Shown one piece after another: positions 9,325 through 18,441 of a stretch of 47,485 bases of DNA. The notes under the pieces were generated by a model, which saw nothing but the letters and a program-made list of their open reading frames with translations, was not told the DNA's origin and did not search any database. The translations under genes were made by a program, and so were the position numbers. Where the stretch lies: positions 1-47,485 of the forward strand of contig JAONQW010000006.1 in NCBI GenBank assembly GCA_028412835.1. The letters are read 5' to 3'. Source of the DNA: Candidatus Pelagibacterales bacterium (GTDB lineage Bacteria; Pseudomonadota; Alphaproteobacteria; Pelagibacterales; AG-422-B15). Numbering within the stretch: position 1 is the first letter of the stretch; each line of letters opens with the position of its first letter.

Positions 9325-10142
9325 TGTCTAATGCTCAAACTACTATTGAGTTAAATAAATTTATAAAAAAATTTAATTCAGATTTAAAAAAATTTTTACC
9401 TAAAAGTACTAATACTTTAAATAAGTCAATAAACTATTCTATTTTAGCTGGGGGAAAAAGATTTCGTCCTTTTCTTATTTACACTTTTGCTAAGGTTTTA
9501 AAAGTTAGTCCTAGTAATTCTATTAAGATAGGTATTGCAGTGGAAATGTTACATAATTATTCATTAGTGCATGATGATCTTCCAGCAATGGATAATGATA
9601 AGTATAGACGTGGAAAAAAAACAACACACTATAAGTATAATGAATATACAGCAATTCTTGCGGGATGTGGTTTATTAACACTCTCTTACAAAATGTTATC
9701 TAGTTCAAAGCTAAAATTAGATAGCAAGATAAAAGCAGAATTAATTTTAGCCTTAACCAAAATTTCTGGTGAAGGTGGTTTGCTTCAAGGTCAGTTTGAA
9801 GATTTATCAAATAAGAAAAATACTTATAGTGAACGTATTCATATTAACAAATTAAAAACTGGCAAGCTCATGTCGTATTGTACAGAATCTGTTGGAATAG
9901 CAGCAAAGCTAAGTAATAAAAAAATAAATCTTCTTAAAAAGATAGGAATGAATATTGGAGAAATATTTCAAATTAATGATGATTTCAACGATGAACCAAA
10001 AATGTCGACTAAAGAAAAAAGATACTTAGAAAAGTATAGAGATATACTTTATGCACAAACACTAAAGTTACTTAAAGAAGCTAAAATAAAAAATTTATCA
10101 GTTAACAATCTATTAAATTATTTAATGATTTTAAAAGTCTAA
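9324..10142 (+). CDS. ispA: Farnesyl/geranyl diphosphate synthase, shortened C-terminus
   Basis: A trans-prenyltransferase condensing IPP with DMAPP or GPP. The first Asp-rich motif is DDLPAMD (residues 84-90) followed by RRGKKTTH, and the second is DDFND (219-223). At 272 residues it is somewhat short. After DDFND the usual 'LGK..GxDxxxGKxT' segment is missing and the chain runs directly into a final helix ([15 protein letters not shown]). The other two frames there are closed, so this looks like an in-frame deletion or lineage divergence, not a frameshift. The overlap with xseB supports ispA identity. The minus-strand aroC end overlaps its last four bases. Confidence 0.85.
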   Translation: MSNAQTTIELNKFIKKFNSDLKKFLPKSTNTLNKSINYSILAGGKRFRPFLIYTFAKVLKVSPSNSIKIGIAVEMLHNYSLVHDDLPAMDNDKYRRGKKTTHYKYNEYTAILAGCGLLTLSYKMLSSSKLKLDSKIKAELILALTKISGEGGLLQGQFEDLSNKKNTYSERIHINKLKTGKLMSYCTESVGIAAKLSNKKINLLKKIGMNIGEIFQINDDFNDEPKMSTKEKRYLEKYRDILYAQTLKLLKEAKIKNLSVNNLLNYLMILKV

Positions 10143-11221
10143 CCACACTGAGCGCGATTACGCATTAATTGATCGGCAAGGACTAATGCCATCATTGCTT
10201 CAGCAATAGGAACTGCTCTCAACCCAACACAAGGATCATGACGTCCTTTTGTTGATATGGTAGTATTTTTTAATTTTTCATTAATAGTTTTTTGCGGCTT
10301 TATGATTGAAGAAGTAGGCTTAACAGAAAGTGAAACATCTATATCTTGACTTGTAGAAATACCCCCTAAAATACCCCCAGCATTATTTGAAGAAAATATA
10401 ATCTTTTTACCCTTAGCTCTTATCTCATCAGAATTTTCATCACCAGTAATACTTGCAGCCTCCATCCCAAGACCAATTTCAACTCCTTTGACGGCATTAA
10501 TGCTCATCATCGCTGCAGCAAGCTCAGTATCAAGCTTACCATATATCGGTTCTCCAATACCCGCAGGTAGGCCTGAGGCATTTACTCGAATTGTTGCACC
10601 GACAGACAAACCTTTTTTTCTTATAAGCCCTAAATATTCTTCCCATACAGAAACAATTTTCTTATCTGGACAAAAAAATGAATTAGATCCAACTGAAGTC
10701 CAATTAAAATTTCTTGGATTAATACTTAAAGCTCCTACTTGAGTAACTGCACCCCTAATCTTTATATCTTTTTTAACAATATGTCTTATTACTTTGCGTG
10801 CAACAGCACCTGCAGCAACTCGGCTTGCAGTTTCACGAGCAGAGGATCTGCCACCACCACGGTAATCACGAATTCCATATTTTAAAAAATAAGTTAGATC
10901 AGCATGCCCTGGTCTAAACTTACTTTTAATATCGCCATAATCTTTTGAGCGCTGATCTTTATTATAAATAATTAGGGAAATTGGAGTTCCTGTTGTCTTA
11001 CCCTTGAATACACCAGATAGTATTTCAACTTTATCATCTTCTTTGCGCTGAGTTACAAATTTTGAAGTTCCTGGTTTACGCAAATCTAAATATTTTTGAA
11101 TATCTTTTTCAGTAAGACTTATCAATGGAGGACAGCCATCAATTACGCAGCCAATAGCGGTTCCATGGCTCTCTCCCCATGTTGTAACTTTAAAAAGCTT
11201 ACCAAAAGAATTATGTGACAT
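10139..11221 (-). CDS. aroC: Chorismate synthase
   Basis: A 360-residue FMNH2-dependent enzyme that converts EPSP to chorismate, the last step of the shikimate pathway. Signatures are [17 protein letters not shown] at the N-terminus, [36 protein letters not shown] in the middle (described in two parts: RPGHAD and [10 protein letters not shown]), and [19 protein letters not shown] near the C-terminus. It shares one base with the upstream ispB-like gene (start at 11221) and converges with ispA with a four-base overlap. Confidence 0.97.
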   Translation of the reverse strand: MSHNSFGKLFKVTTWGESHGTAIGCVIDGCPPLISLTEKDIQKYLDLRKPGTSKFVTQRKEDDKVEILSGVFKGKTTGTPISLIIYNKDQRSKDYGDIKSKFRPGHADLTYFLKYGIRDYRGGGRSSARETASRVAAGAVARKVIRHIVKKDIKIRGAVTQVGALSINPRNFNWTSVGSNSFFCPDKKIVSVWEEYLGLIRKKGLSVGATIRVNASGLPAGIGEPIYGKLDTELAAAMMSINAVKGVEIGLGMEAASITGDENSDEIRAKGKKIIFSSNNAGGILGGISTSQDIDVSLSVKPTSSIIKPQKTINEKLKNTTISTKGRHDPCVGLRAVPIAEAMMALVLADQLMRNRAQCG

Positions 11222-12231
11222 TAATGTTCTCTTATTAATAAATAGTTAATTAGATTATCAAGATACACCTTATCTGAATCTCTCTCAAATCTTTTAATGC
11301 TATTCTGAGCTTTTTTTAGGTATTTATTGGTGAATTTTATAGATTCTAATTTAGTATTAGATAATTCCATAATCTTTTGTACTTTTAAAAATTCTGCTTT
11401 ATTTCGTTTTTTCTTTTTTAAGATTTTATTTAAGTAGGCTTGATTAGCTTTTGAAGAATTTTTAATGCAATGAATTAATGGATAAGTAATCTTACCTTCT
11501 AAAAAATCTTTACCAATGTTTTTACCCATTTTTTTTGAGTCTCCAAAATAATCTAAATAATCATCAGATAGCTGGAAAGCCATTCCAAAATTTTTACCAA
11601 ATTCTCTTAATTCATTTTGTATCTTTAAACTTTTATTAGTTAATACTGCTGGTAAGTAACAGGACACACTAAAGAGTTCAGCAGTCTTTGCGAAAATTAA
11701 ATCTAAGTAATCTTTTTCTGATAATTGTGCATTAGATATATTATTAGCATCTTGAATCTGGCCTCGAGCTAAAATCAATGAGGTATTAGATAAAATTTCT
11801 AAAATCTTTATCGATTTATCTTTTACCATTAGCTTAAAAGATTTACTTAGTAAGTAGTCGCCAACTAAGATACTTAATTTATTACCCCAAATTAAGTTAG
11901 CGGCTTTTTTACCACGCCTGATTTCTGCATAATCAATTACATCATCATGTAACAAAGTTGCGTTATGGATAAATTCGATACAAACTGCTAAATTAAAATG
12001 TGCATTGCCTTTATATTTTAGAATTTTTGCAAAAAGTAGCGTTAGTAAAGGTCTAATTTTTTTACTCTTACCCATGATTAGGTGCGAAGAAACATTAGTT
12101 ACAATAACCTCCTTATCTTGAATATTTTTCTTAATTTCATTATCTAGTCTCTTGACAGCTGAGGACAAATGAATGGCAAGATTATCAATAGGATTTATCT
12201 GTATTTGAGACTTTTTATATGTTTCTTTCAT
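11221..12231 (-). CDS. ispB: Polyprenyl diphosphate synthase (octaprenyl/decaprenyl type)
   Basis: A 336-residue long-chain trans-prenyltransferase, likely making the side chain of ubiquinone. The two Asp-rich motifs are [16 protein letters not shown] and [13 protein letters not shown], and unlike the nearby ispA it retains the full [17 protein letters not shown] segment. It is the first gene of a leftward pair with aroC (one-base overlap). The chain length of the product cannot be determined; ispB is given on family similarity. Confidence 0.88.
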   Translation of the reverse strand: MKETYKKSQIQINPIDNLAIHLSSAVKRLDNEIKKNIQDKEVIVTNVSSHLIMGKSKKIRPLLTLLFAKILKYKGNAHFNLAVCIEFIHNATLLHDDVIDYAEIRRGKKAANLIWGNKLSILVGDYLLSKSFKLMVKDKSIKILEILSNTSLILARGQIQDANNISNAQLSEKDYLDLIFAKTAELFSVSCYLPAVLTNKSLKIQNELREFGKNFGMAFQLSDDYLDYFGDSKKMGKNIGKDFLEGKITYPLIHCIKNSSKANQAYLNKILKKKKRNKAEFLKVQKIMELSNTKLESIKFTNKYLKKAQNSIKRFERDSDKVYLDNLINYLLIREH

Positions 12232-12300
12232 AATGCAAATTAGTTATAATATATATCCTATAAAAAAATATTAATTTTTTGGAAATAGCCCTTTAAAAAT

Positions 12301-13122
12301 ATGACTTTAAGTAGATTTAATCCATTTAAGAAAAAAACCAACATCAATGTTGTTAGTTTAAGAGGTGTTATTGGAGATATGGGCCGCTTTAGTAAAGGCT
12401 TAACTATAGAAAATACTACTCCAATTTTAGAAAAAGCCTTTACTAGTAAGAAACCAAAAGTTGTAGTTATTCAGATTAATTCTCCTGGTGGATCACCTGT
12501 GCAGTCAGAACTTATTTACAATAAGATCAGGCTATTGGCTGAAAAAAATAAAGTGAAAGTTATTACTATAGCTGAAGATGTTGCTGCCAGTGGAGGCTAT
12601 ATGTTGATGTGCGCTGGGGACAAACTGTTAGCAAATAAAAGTTCAATTGTAGGGAGCATTGGAGTAATTAGTGCTTCTTTTGGCTTTAAAGATTTAATTG
12701 AAAAATTGGGTGTGAAAAGACGTATTTTTACTGCTGGCGAAAATAAATCTTTTCTTGATCCATTTGTAGATGTGCAGGATAAAGACGTTGAAAAATTAAT
12801 TAAAGTTCAAGTTAGTATTTTTGAAAACTTTAAAGCCTTGGTTCTTAAAAACAGAAAAGAAAAAATTGATGCAGATAAAGTTTGTAATGGTGAATTTTGG
12901 ACAGGAGAGCAAGGTATATCTTTAGGCTTAGTTGATTCTAATGAAACTTTAACAACTTACTTAGATAACAAATATGGCAAAAGTTGTCGAATTAGAAATA
13001 TTGAGTCTAAAAAATCTTTTCTAAAAGGAATATTTTCATCAAGAATTCATTCAGCAGATGGTGTAAGTGGTTTAGTTGAAACTCTTTACGAAGAAGCGCA
13101 CTGGAGCCGGTATGGCCGTTGA
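12301..13122 (+). CDS. S49 family serine peptidase (SppA/SohB-like), soluble form
   Basis: A 273-residue S49 protease. The Ser/Lys dyad is readable: Ser97 in [10 protein letters not shown] and Lys149 in [12 protein letters not shown], with the oxyanion-region motif [13 protein letters not shown] at 59-71 and [12 protein letters not shown] at 113-124. It has no N-terminal membrane segment or signal peptide, unlike E. coli SppA or SohB, so it is probably cytoplasmic or peripheral. The stop lies 11 bases inside glyS. Physiological substrates are unknown; signal-peptide clearance is the family role. A TATAAT hexamer at 12245-12250 is a possible -10 in the divergent gap. Confidence 0.88.
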   Translation: MTLSRFNPFKKKTNINVVSLRGVIGDMGRFSKGLTIENTTPILEKAFTSKKPKVVVIQINSPGGSPVQSELIYNKIRLLAEKNKVKVITIAEDVAASGGYMLMCAGDKLLANKSSIVGSIGVISASFGFKDLIEKLGVKRRIFTAGENKSFLDPFVDVQDKDVEKLIKVQVSIFENFKALVLKNRKEKIDADKVCNGEFWTGEQGISLGLVDSNETLTTYLDNKYGKSCRIRNIESKKSFLKGIFSSRIHSADGVSGLVETLYEEAHWSRYGR

Positions 13123-14467
13123 AAAAAGTGACGATTTAGTTGCTTTATGTAAACGACGTGGTTTTATTTTCCAATCAGATGAAATTTATGGTGGTCAAAA
13201 AGGCTTATACACTTTTGGACCAATGGGAGTTGAACTTAAAAATAATTTAAAACAAGCTTGGTGGAAGACTATGGTTTGGCAACGTGATGATGTGGAAGGT
13301 TTAGATGCGTCATTATTAACTTCACCAAACATATTAAGATATTCAGGTCACGAGGATACATTCACAGATCCACTTGTTGATTGCAAGGACTGCAAGAGTA
13401 GATGGCGTGAAGATCAATTGAATGACCAAGCCTGCCCAAGTTGTGGCTCAAAAAATCTTACTGAGCCAAGACCATTTAATCTAATGTTTAAAACGGCAAT
13501 TGGTCCTGTTGATGATGGATCATCTTTTGTTTACCTAAGACCTGAAACTGCACAGCAAATTTTTACTAATTTTAAGAATGTTTTAGATTCAACAAGTAGA
13601 TCTGTTCCTTTTGGAATTGGTCAAATGGGCAAAAGTTTTCGTAATGAAATTACACCTGGAAAATTTATTTTTCGAGTTCGAGAATTTGAACAAATGGAAC
13701 TTGAGTTTTTTGTAAAGCCTGGCACTGATGAAGATTGGTTTAAGTATTGGGTTCAAGCTAGGATTGACTGGTGGATTGAACAAGGAATTAAAAAAGAAAA
13801 TTTAGAGATTCTTGAGGCGCCAAATAATGATCTTTCACACTACTCTAAAGCTACTACAGATCTGCTATATAAATTCCCCCATGGTTTTGAGGAACTGGAA
13901 GGTATTGCCAATCGCCAAGATTTTGACTTAGGCTCACACACTAAGAATCAATCTGACTTTGAAATATCTGCTGAAGTCATGGAAAATAAGGATTCCACAA
14001 CAAAACTAGCAGTTCAAGATTTAGAAACAAAAAAATGGTATATTCCATACTGTATTGAACCTAGTGCTGGAGTTGAACGGGGAGTATTTGCTTTACTAAA
14101 TGAAGCATATAGAGAAGAAGAAGTTGAAGGTAAAACAAGAATTGTTCTTAGTCTCAAACCTCACCTGGCACCAATTAAGGCGGCTATAATTCCTTTAAAG
14201 AGAAATAATGAGGATCTTGTTAGTCATGCTAAAGAGATTAAAAACATTTTACAAAAACTAGGCATGGGTAGAGTTATGTTGGAAAATTCAGGTAATATCG
14301 GCAAAAGCTATCGGCGTCATGATGAGATAGGTACACCGATGTGTATAACTGTTGATTTTGAGTCATTAGAAGATAAGACGGTTACTGTTCGAGATCGTGA
14401 TACTATGGAACAAAAAAGACTTAACACTGAAGAACTGATTAATTTCTATCAAAGATATTTTGATTAA
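13112..14467 (+). CDS. glyS: Glycyl-tRNA synthetase, single-chain (alpha2) type
   Basis: A 451-residue class II synthetase of the eukaryote/archaea/Firmicutes-like alpha2 type, not the GlyQ/GlyS alpha2beta2 enzyme. Seen are [17 protein letters not shown], a zinc-ribbon-like insertion with CKDCKSRW and CPSCGS, motif 2 in [13 protein letters not shown] with [13 protein letters not shown], and the C-terminal anticodon-binding domain ending in [11 protein letters not shown]. The start at 13112 ([17 protein letters not shown]) has a GGAG eight bases upstream and overlaps the peptidase gene by 11 bases. An in-frame ATG at 13076 lies deeper inside the peptidase and lacks family similarity. Confidence 0.95.
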   Translation: MAVEKSDDLVALCKRRGFIFQSDEIYGGQKGLYTFGPMGVELKNNLKQAWWKTMVWQRDDVEGLDASLLTSPNILRYSGHEDTFTDPLVDCKDCKSRWREDQLNDQACPSCGSKNLTEPRPFNLMFKTAIGPVDDGSSFVYLRPETAQQIFTNFKNVLDSTSRSVPFGIGQMGKSFRNEITPGKFIFRVREFEQMELEFFVKPGTDEDWFKYWVQARIDWWIEQGIKKENLEILEAPNNDLSHYSKATTDLLYKFPHGFEELEGIANRQDFDLGSHTKNQSDFEISAEVMENKDSTTKLAVQDLETKKWYIPYCIEPSAGVERGVFALLNEAYREEEVEGKTRIVLSLKPHLAPIKAAIIPLKRNNEDLVSHAKEIKNILQKLGMGRVMLENSGNIGKSYRRHDEIGTPMCITVDFESLEDKTVTVRDRDTMEQKRLNTEELINFYQRYFD

Positions 14468-14480
14468 CTCGTAATTAGGT

Positions 14481-15128
14481 ATGACGTCACTTATTAAACC
14501 TCTTCCCCAAGACCTTATTGATAGATATAAAAATTGGAAAAGTGATAGCTTTGCAAAAGATCAATCTCTATATGAAAATCTTGCTTTAGAAGGACAAAGT
14601 CCACCAGCAATGATCATATCTTGTTGTGATTCTAGGGTACATGCCACATCAATGTTTGGAGCAGAAACTGGAGAATTTTTTATTCATCGAAATATTGCTA
14701 ACTTAATTCCACCCTATAACCCAGACGGCGATCATCATGGCACGTCTGCGGCAATTGAATTTGCTATATGCGCTTTAAAAGTTTCGTATATTATTATTTT
14801 AGGACACTCAAGCTGTGGAGGTATTAAAAATGGTTATCATATTTGTAAAGGTGACCAGGTTAATGAAGAGTTATTATTTGTAAACAAGTGGCTACATATC
14901 TTAAAACCAGCTTATGACATGTTGGAACAATCAGCCGATGAAAAAAAAATGATAAGTATGCTAGAAAAACAAAGCATTATAAATTCAATACAAAATTTAT
15001 CAGAGTTCCCATTTATTCAAAAAGTATTAAGTTCAAATGAAATTTCAATTCATGGGTTATGGAATAATATTGGTACTGGTGAATTAGAAATGCTAAATCC
15101 AAAATCAATGCTCTTTGAAAGCCTCTAA
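14481..15128 (+). CDS. Beta-class carbonic anhydrase
   Basis: A 215-residue zinc enzyme interconverting CO2 and bicarbonate. Zinc ligands are Cys48 (in SCCDSR, with the Asp50-Arg52 dyad), His109 and Cys112 (in LGHSSCGG). Full length, no signal peptide, so presumably cytoplasmic and supplying bicarbonate for carboxylases. Its base composition matches the AT-rich background, in contrast to the two genes that follow it. Confidence 0.95.
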   Translation: MTSLIKPLPQDLIDRYKNWKSDSFAKDQSLYENLALEGQSPPAMIISCCDSRVHATSMFGAETGEFFIHRNIANLIPPYNPDGDHHGTSAAIEFAICALKVSYIIILGHSSCGGIKNGYHICKGDQVNEELLFVNKWLHILKPAYDMLEQSADEKKMISMLEKQSIINSIQNLSEFPFIQKVLSSNEISIHGLWNNIGTGELEMLNPKSMLFESL

Positions 15129-15132
15129 GATA

Positions 15133-16128
15133 ATGGCAGATATTTTAATGGCAGAAATTATGCGGGGAGGCGTCGTTGAGAGCACCCATTTTGGTTCTGG
15201 TGTTTTAGTTTCAGCAACTGGAGAATTACAAGCAGTGTGGGGTGATGCTGAGCGCCAAATGTTCCCACGATCAGCAATGAAATCATTGCAAACATTAACT
15301 ATATTAACTCACGGTACTAAGCTTACAGATCAGCAAACGGCATTAGCGTGTGCCTCGCATCATGGTGAAACAATGCATGAAACTGCAGTCAAGCAGTGGT
15401 TGCTAGATATGAGTTTATCAGCTGAGCATCTATCTTGTGGATCTGATATGCCAAGGTATGCTGAAGACCGACAAAGACTTCGAGAACAAAATATTGATGC
15501 ATCACGTATTTATCATAATTGTTCTGGTAAGCATTGTGGCCAGTTAGCTTTTTGTCAACATCAAGGTTGGAATGTATCAGATTATAATTTAGTTACTCAT
15601 CCAGCCCAACAAGCCATGTTAGCTATGTTCACCGAACTTGCAGGAGAACCCATAGACATTGTTGGTGTTGATGGCTGTACACTTCCAGCACCACGTCTTA
15701 GTTTAACAGGGTTTGCCAGAGCTTTAGCAAAAATTGCTGCACCAGATTTACTTAAAGGAACAATGAGTAAAGCAGCAGAGCAAATCATGGCTTCAACTAT
15801 GCAATTTCCATTTCTAACAGGGGGTACAAAATCACCAAACAGTATAATGACAGCAGCGTCGTCTAAAAAATTCTTTGCAAAAAATGGTGCCGAGGGTGTT
15901 TATGCAGTTATTTTACCAGAAGCACGAGCGGCAATAGTACTAAAAATCGCTGATGGCAGTATGCGCGCTGCTGATGTTGCTATTGCCGGTATGTTGGCAC
16001 AAATGGCAGAACAATTAAACTTGGATAGAGATATGTTAAATAAATTTTCTGTTGAAGATATGCATAATTCTGCAAATGATAAAGTTGGTGTTTGTCAGTA
16101 TGCAAATATTATGCCTATCCAAAATTAA
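15133..16128 (+). CDS. Asparaginase II family protein
   Basis: Belongs to the Rhizobium-type asparaginase II family (PF06089-like), which hydrolyses L-asparagine to aspartate and ammonia. Family blocks are RGGVVESTHFGSGVLV, FPRSAMKSLQTL, ALACASHHGE, YHNCSGKHCGQL, VDGCTLPAPRLSL and FLTGGTKSPNSIM. I chose the ATG at 15133, four bases after the carbonic anhydrase stop; 15115 would overlap that gene and 15148 is an alternative. The gene is visibly richer in GC (about 43-45% in sampled lines) than flanking genes, with more GCA, GCG and GGC codons, consistent with acquisition from another genome. It forms a pair with the EamA permease downstream. Confidence 0.88.
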   Translation: MADILMAEIMRGGVVESTHFGSGVLVSATGELQAVWGDAERQMFPRSAMKSLQTLTILTHGTKLTDQQTALACASHHGETMHETAVKQWLLDMSLSAEHLSCGSDMPRYAEDRQRLREQNIDASRIYHNCSGKHCGQLAFCQHQGWNVSDYNLVTHPAQQAMLAMFTELAGEPIDIVGVDGCTLPAPRLSLTGFARALAKIAAPDLLKGTMSKAAEQIMASTMQFPFLTGGTKSPNSIMTAASSKKFFAKNGAEGVYAVILPEARAAIVLKIADGSMRAADVAIAGMLAQMAEQLNLDRDMLNKFSVEDMHNSANDKVGVCQYANIMPIQN

Positions 16129-16163
16129 TTAAATCATTAAAATCTTATTAAATTTTTATTTTT

Positions 16164-17066
16164 ATGCCAAGACACCCTTATCATTTGACTATTTGTTTTA
16201 TACTGTTGATCACCGCAGGTTCATGGGGATTATTTTGGATACCACAGAGAGCCTTTGAAGCAAATGGATTAACTGGTGGCTGGGGAACGATTGCACAGAT
16301 GTATGTGCCACTTTTAATGCTAGCACCAATAGCGATATGGCGCAAAATGCAAGGTAAGTCATTTGGTTTAGACTATCCACTAATTGGTTTATTAATGGGC
16401 GGTGGTATTGCCTGCTATGCCAATAGTTTTTTATTAACTGATGTTGTTCGGGCCTTAATTCTTTTTTATATGACGCCAGTCTGGGCAACACTATATGAAT
16501 TATTATTTCGAAAACAAAAACCCCAGTGGCATCGAGCAGTAACTATTGCATTAGCGCTGTCTGGTGTCTGGATAGTTTTTAGTCAAGGCTTAACCTTTCC
16601 AGTACCACAAAATGCGGGTGATTGGGTAGCACTTGTAGGTGGTATGTTATTTGCTGGTGGTGCCGTTCGTACAGAAATGGTCCAACCCAAAGATATCTTT
16701 TCACTCCTAATTTCATTTTTTTTCTGTGGCGGGTTAGTAACATTAGTAATTGCATATTTTTTAGGTGATACGCTTGGACCAATGCCAGCTAATGATGCAT
16801 GGATTGCGATGATGCCATGGCTATTGTTAATGAGTGCAGTTTTTTTAATTCCAACAAATATAGTTTTATTATGGACGCCAAGTGTTGTTGGTGGTGGACT
16901 GTATTCAATTATCATTCTCATTGAAATTGTAGTTGGTTCAGCTAGTGCTGCTGTACTCACTGATGAGTCTTTTGGCTGGCGAGAAATAGTTGGTAGTATG
17001 TTAATTATAACTGCAGGTTTAACAGAGATAGTATTAGCCCCAAAAGCTTCACAAAATAAAGAATAA
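16164..17066 (+). CDS. EamA/DMT-family permease
   Basis: A 300-residue inner-membrane protein with about ten hydrophobic segments in two repeats, the layout of drug/metabolite transporters. The segment VVRALILFYMTPVWATLYELLF is the typical end of the first EamA repeat, and SIIILIEIVVGSASAAVL with WREIVGSMLIITAGL ends the second. It shares the raised GC of the asparaginase gene 35 bases upstream, so the two probably moved together. The pairing suggests transport of an amino acid or its product, but the substrate and direction are not known. Confidence 0.88.
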   Translation: MPRHPYHLTICFILLITAGSWGLFWIPQRAFEANGLTGGWGTIAQMYVPLLMLAPIAIWRKMQGKSFGLDYPLIGLLMGGGIACYANSFLLTDVVRALILFYMTPVWATLYELLFRKQKPQWHRAVTIALALSGVWIVFSQGLTFPVPQNAGDWVALVGGMLFAGGAVRTEMVQPKDIFSLLISFFFCGGLVTLVIAYFLGDTLGPMPANDAWIAMMPWLLLMSAVFLIPTNIVLLWTPSVVGGGLYSIIILIEIVVGSASAAVLTDESFGWREIVGSMLIITAGLTEIVLAPKASQNKE

Positions 17067-17120
17067 TTAATTATCGGTTAAGTCGATATATTATAGTTAA
17101 ATACTTTATTGAAATATTTA

Positions 17121-17144
17121 TAAAATGAGAATACTCTCAATTAT
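17121..17144. promoter_or_regulatory. Putative TetR operator, left copy
   Basis: A palindrome TGAGA-ATAC-TCTCA at 17126-17139, embedded in a 24-base stretch that matches 22 of 24 bases of the stretch at 21550-21573 next to tetR. The only two differences are in the palindrome centre. It lies 10 bases before the ATG of the CMD-like gene. A weak promoter TTGAAA (17109-17114) with TACTCT (17132-17137) would be covered by the palindrome. The direct read is the shared inverted repeat; binding by the TetR protein is inferred from its position at tetR. Confidence 0.7.
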
Positions 17145-17149
17145 AGAAT

Positions 17150-17533
17150 ATGACTTATAAAATTGATAAAGAAAGTAGAGAAAAAGGACTGCAAATCCTT
17201 AAAAAGATGGATTTGTTAGAAGGAAATGGTACACCTATTTCTAAAGATTTTATGGCACATATTGTTGATGCCTTATATGGAAATATATGGTCTCGTGATG
17301 AGATTATTAGCCTTCCAGAAAGAAGTTTAATCACTGTAGCTGTCTTAGTGGCACTTAATCGAGAGAATGAATTAAAAATACATATTAAAGGTGCTTTAAA
17401 TCTTGGAGTATCTAAAGATAAAATTGAAGAGATGATTTTACACGTTGCACATTATAGTGGCTTCCCAACTGGTGTAAGTGCCAATCAAATTCTTAATGAT
17501 ATTTGTGCTGAGATTGACAACAAGTCAAAGTAA
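17150..17533 (+). CDS. Carboxymuconolactone decarboxylase family protein (PcaC-like)
   Basis: A 127-residue all-helical protein with the CMD core ERSLITVAVLVALNRENEL, HIKGALNLGVSKDKIEEM and LHVAHYSGFPTGVSA. It lacks the CxxC of AhpD peroxidase partners and so resembles the 4-carboxymuconolactone decarboxylase branch, which acts on ring-cleavage products, though many members are of unknown activity. There is no recognisable ribosome-binding site, and the putative operator ends only a few bases before the ATG, so a leaderless or near-leaderless message is possible. First gene of a two-gene unit with the GST (two-base gap). Confidence 0.85.
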   Translation: MTYKIDKESREKGLQILKKMDLLEGNGTPISKDFMAHIVDALYGNIWSRDEIISLPERSLITVAVLVALNRENELKIHIKGALNLGVSKDKIEEMILHVAHYSGFPTGVSANQILNDICAEIDNKSK

Positions 17534-17535
17534 AC

Positions 17536-18441
17536 ATGCAAAAACCTACACTGTCTGGCCTTCAGGATTATAAAGTTTTAGATACAGAGGAAGAATGGAT
17601 TTTATATCATAATAATTTTTCTGTTTGCTCAAGAAAAGCACGAGTATGTATAGATGAGCTTAATATAAAAGCTCAACTAAAGCATGTTCACATCATGGAA
17701 ACAAAAGATTGTGAAAACTTAACAAAGAAATTTTTAAAGATAAACCCTTTAGCAACGGTACCAGTCCTACTTCATTTTGGGATGCCAATTTATGAGTCAC
17801 ATGAACAAATTACTTATCTTGAGAATTATAGTTCTAAAAAATTAAGTCAAAGTGAGACAGTGAGTCACTGGGTGAAAAAAGGATCTTTAATAGGAGAGCC
17901 AGATAAAAATCTAGAAAAGTATGCAGGTAATTGTATTTCGATATTTACTGTTCCATTATTCGTTTCAATGTTACAAAATATTTCAATTTTTAAATACATA
18001 AAGTACTTATTTAAGCATCCTGATAGATTTAGAGCATCAAAATTTCTTGCATTTAAAATACTTGCTTATCGAGTTTTTAAAAAAGGTTCACCTATATTTA
18101 AAATTATAAAATCAGCAAGCAACAATCTCAATAATCATTTTAAAGAATTAGATGATCACCTAGAAGGAAAAAGTTGGATTGATGGTGATAATTTTAGTTT
18201 AGCAGATGTTACATGGATGGTGTTATTTCATCGTTTAAGCGAGGTCTTTTTATTAGATCATTTCTTTGAAGATAAAAACAATTTAAAAAGTTATTTTGAT
18301 AGATTGAAAAAAAGAGATAGTTATCAAACGGCATTATTGAATTATGAATCTGATGAAATTAGAATTGGAAAATTGAATCTTGAATTTGAACTTGATAATA
18401 ATAAAAATTTAAATCAATACTATGAAGCCATAAAATCATAA
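17536..18441 (+). CDS. Glutathione S-transferase-like protein
   Basis: A 301-residue protein with an N-terminal thioredoxin-like GST domain (residues about 20-95). The active-site region FSVCSRKAR (28-36) resembles the SxCSxK region of zeta-like and hydroquinone-dehalogenase-like GSTs, and NPLATVPVL with IYESHEQITYLE gives the cis-Pro loop and glutathione-binding Glu-Ser. The C-terminal domain ends with WIDGDNFSLADVTW, typical of GSTs, after a Lys-rich insertion that makes it longer than usual. In this cluster a maleylpyruvate/maleylacetoacetate isomerase-like role or a glutathione conjugation role is plausible; neither is proven. The 3' end overlaps the convergent hydroxylase gene by six bases. 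Confidence 0.82.
   Translation: MQKPTLSGLQDYKVLDTEEEWILYHNNFSVCSRKARVCIDELNIKAQLKHVHIMETKDCENLTKKFLKINPLATVPVLLHFGMPIYESHEQITYLENYSSKKLSQSETVSHWVKKGSLIGEPDKNLEKYAGNCISIFTVPLFVSMLQNISIFKYIKYLFKHPDRFRASKFLAFKILAYRVFKKGSPIFKIIKSASNNLNNHFKELDDHLEGKSWIDGDNFSLADVTWMVLFHRLSEVFLLDHFFEDKNNLKSYFDRLKKRDSYQTALLNYESDEIRIGKLNLEFELDNNKNLNQYYEAIKS

Noticed and set aside
9990-10050. Frameshift as the cause of the missing segment in ispA
   Set aside because: The other two frames hit stops quickly and do not restore the GK..GxDxxxGKxT sequence.
16210-16960. Minus-strand open frames inside the EamA permease gene
   Set aside because: They are shadow frames of a well-supported plus-strand membrane protein and have no recognisable motifs.
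17072-17088. Hairpin TATCG...CGATA after the EamA permease gene, a possible terminator
   Set aside because: Stem of only five mostly A-T pairs with a seven-base loop and no T-run after it; not convincing in such AT-rich DNA.
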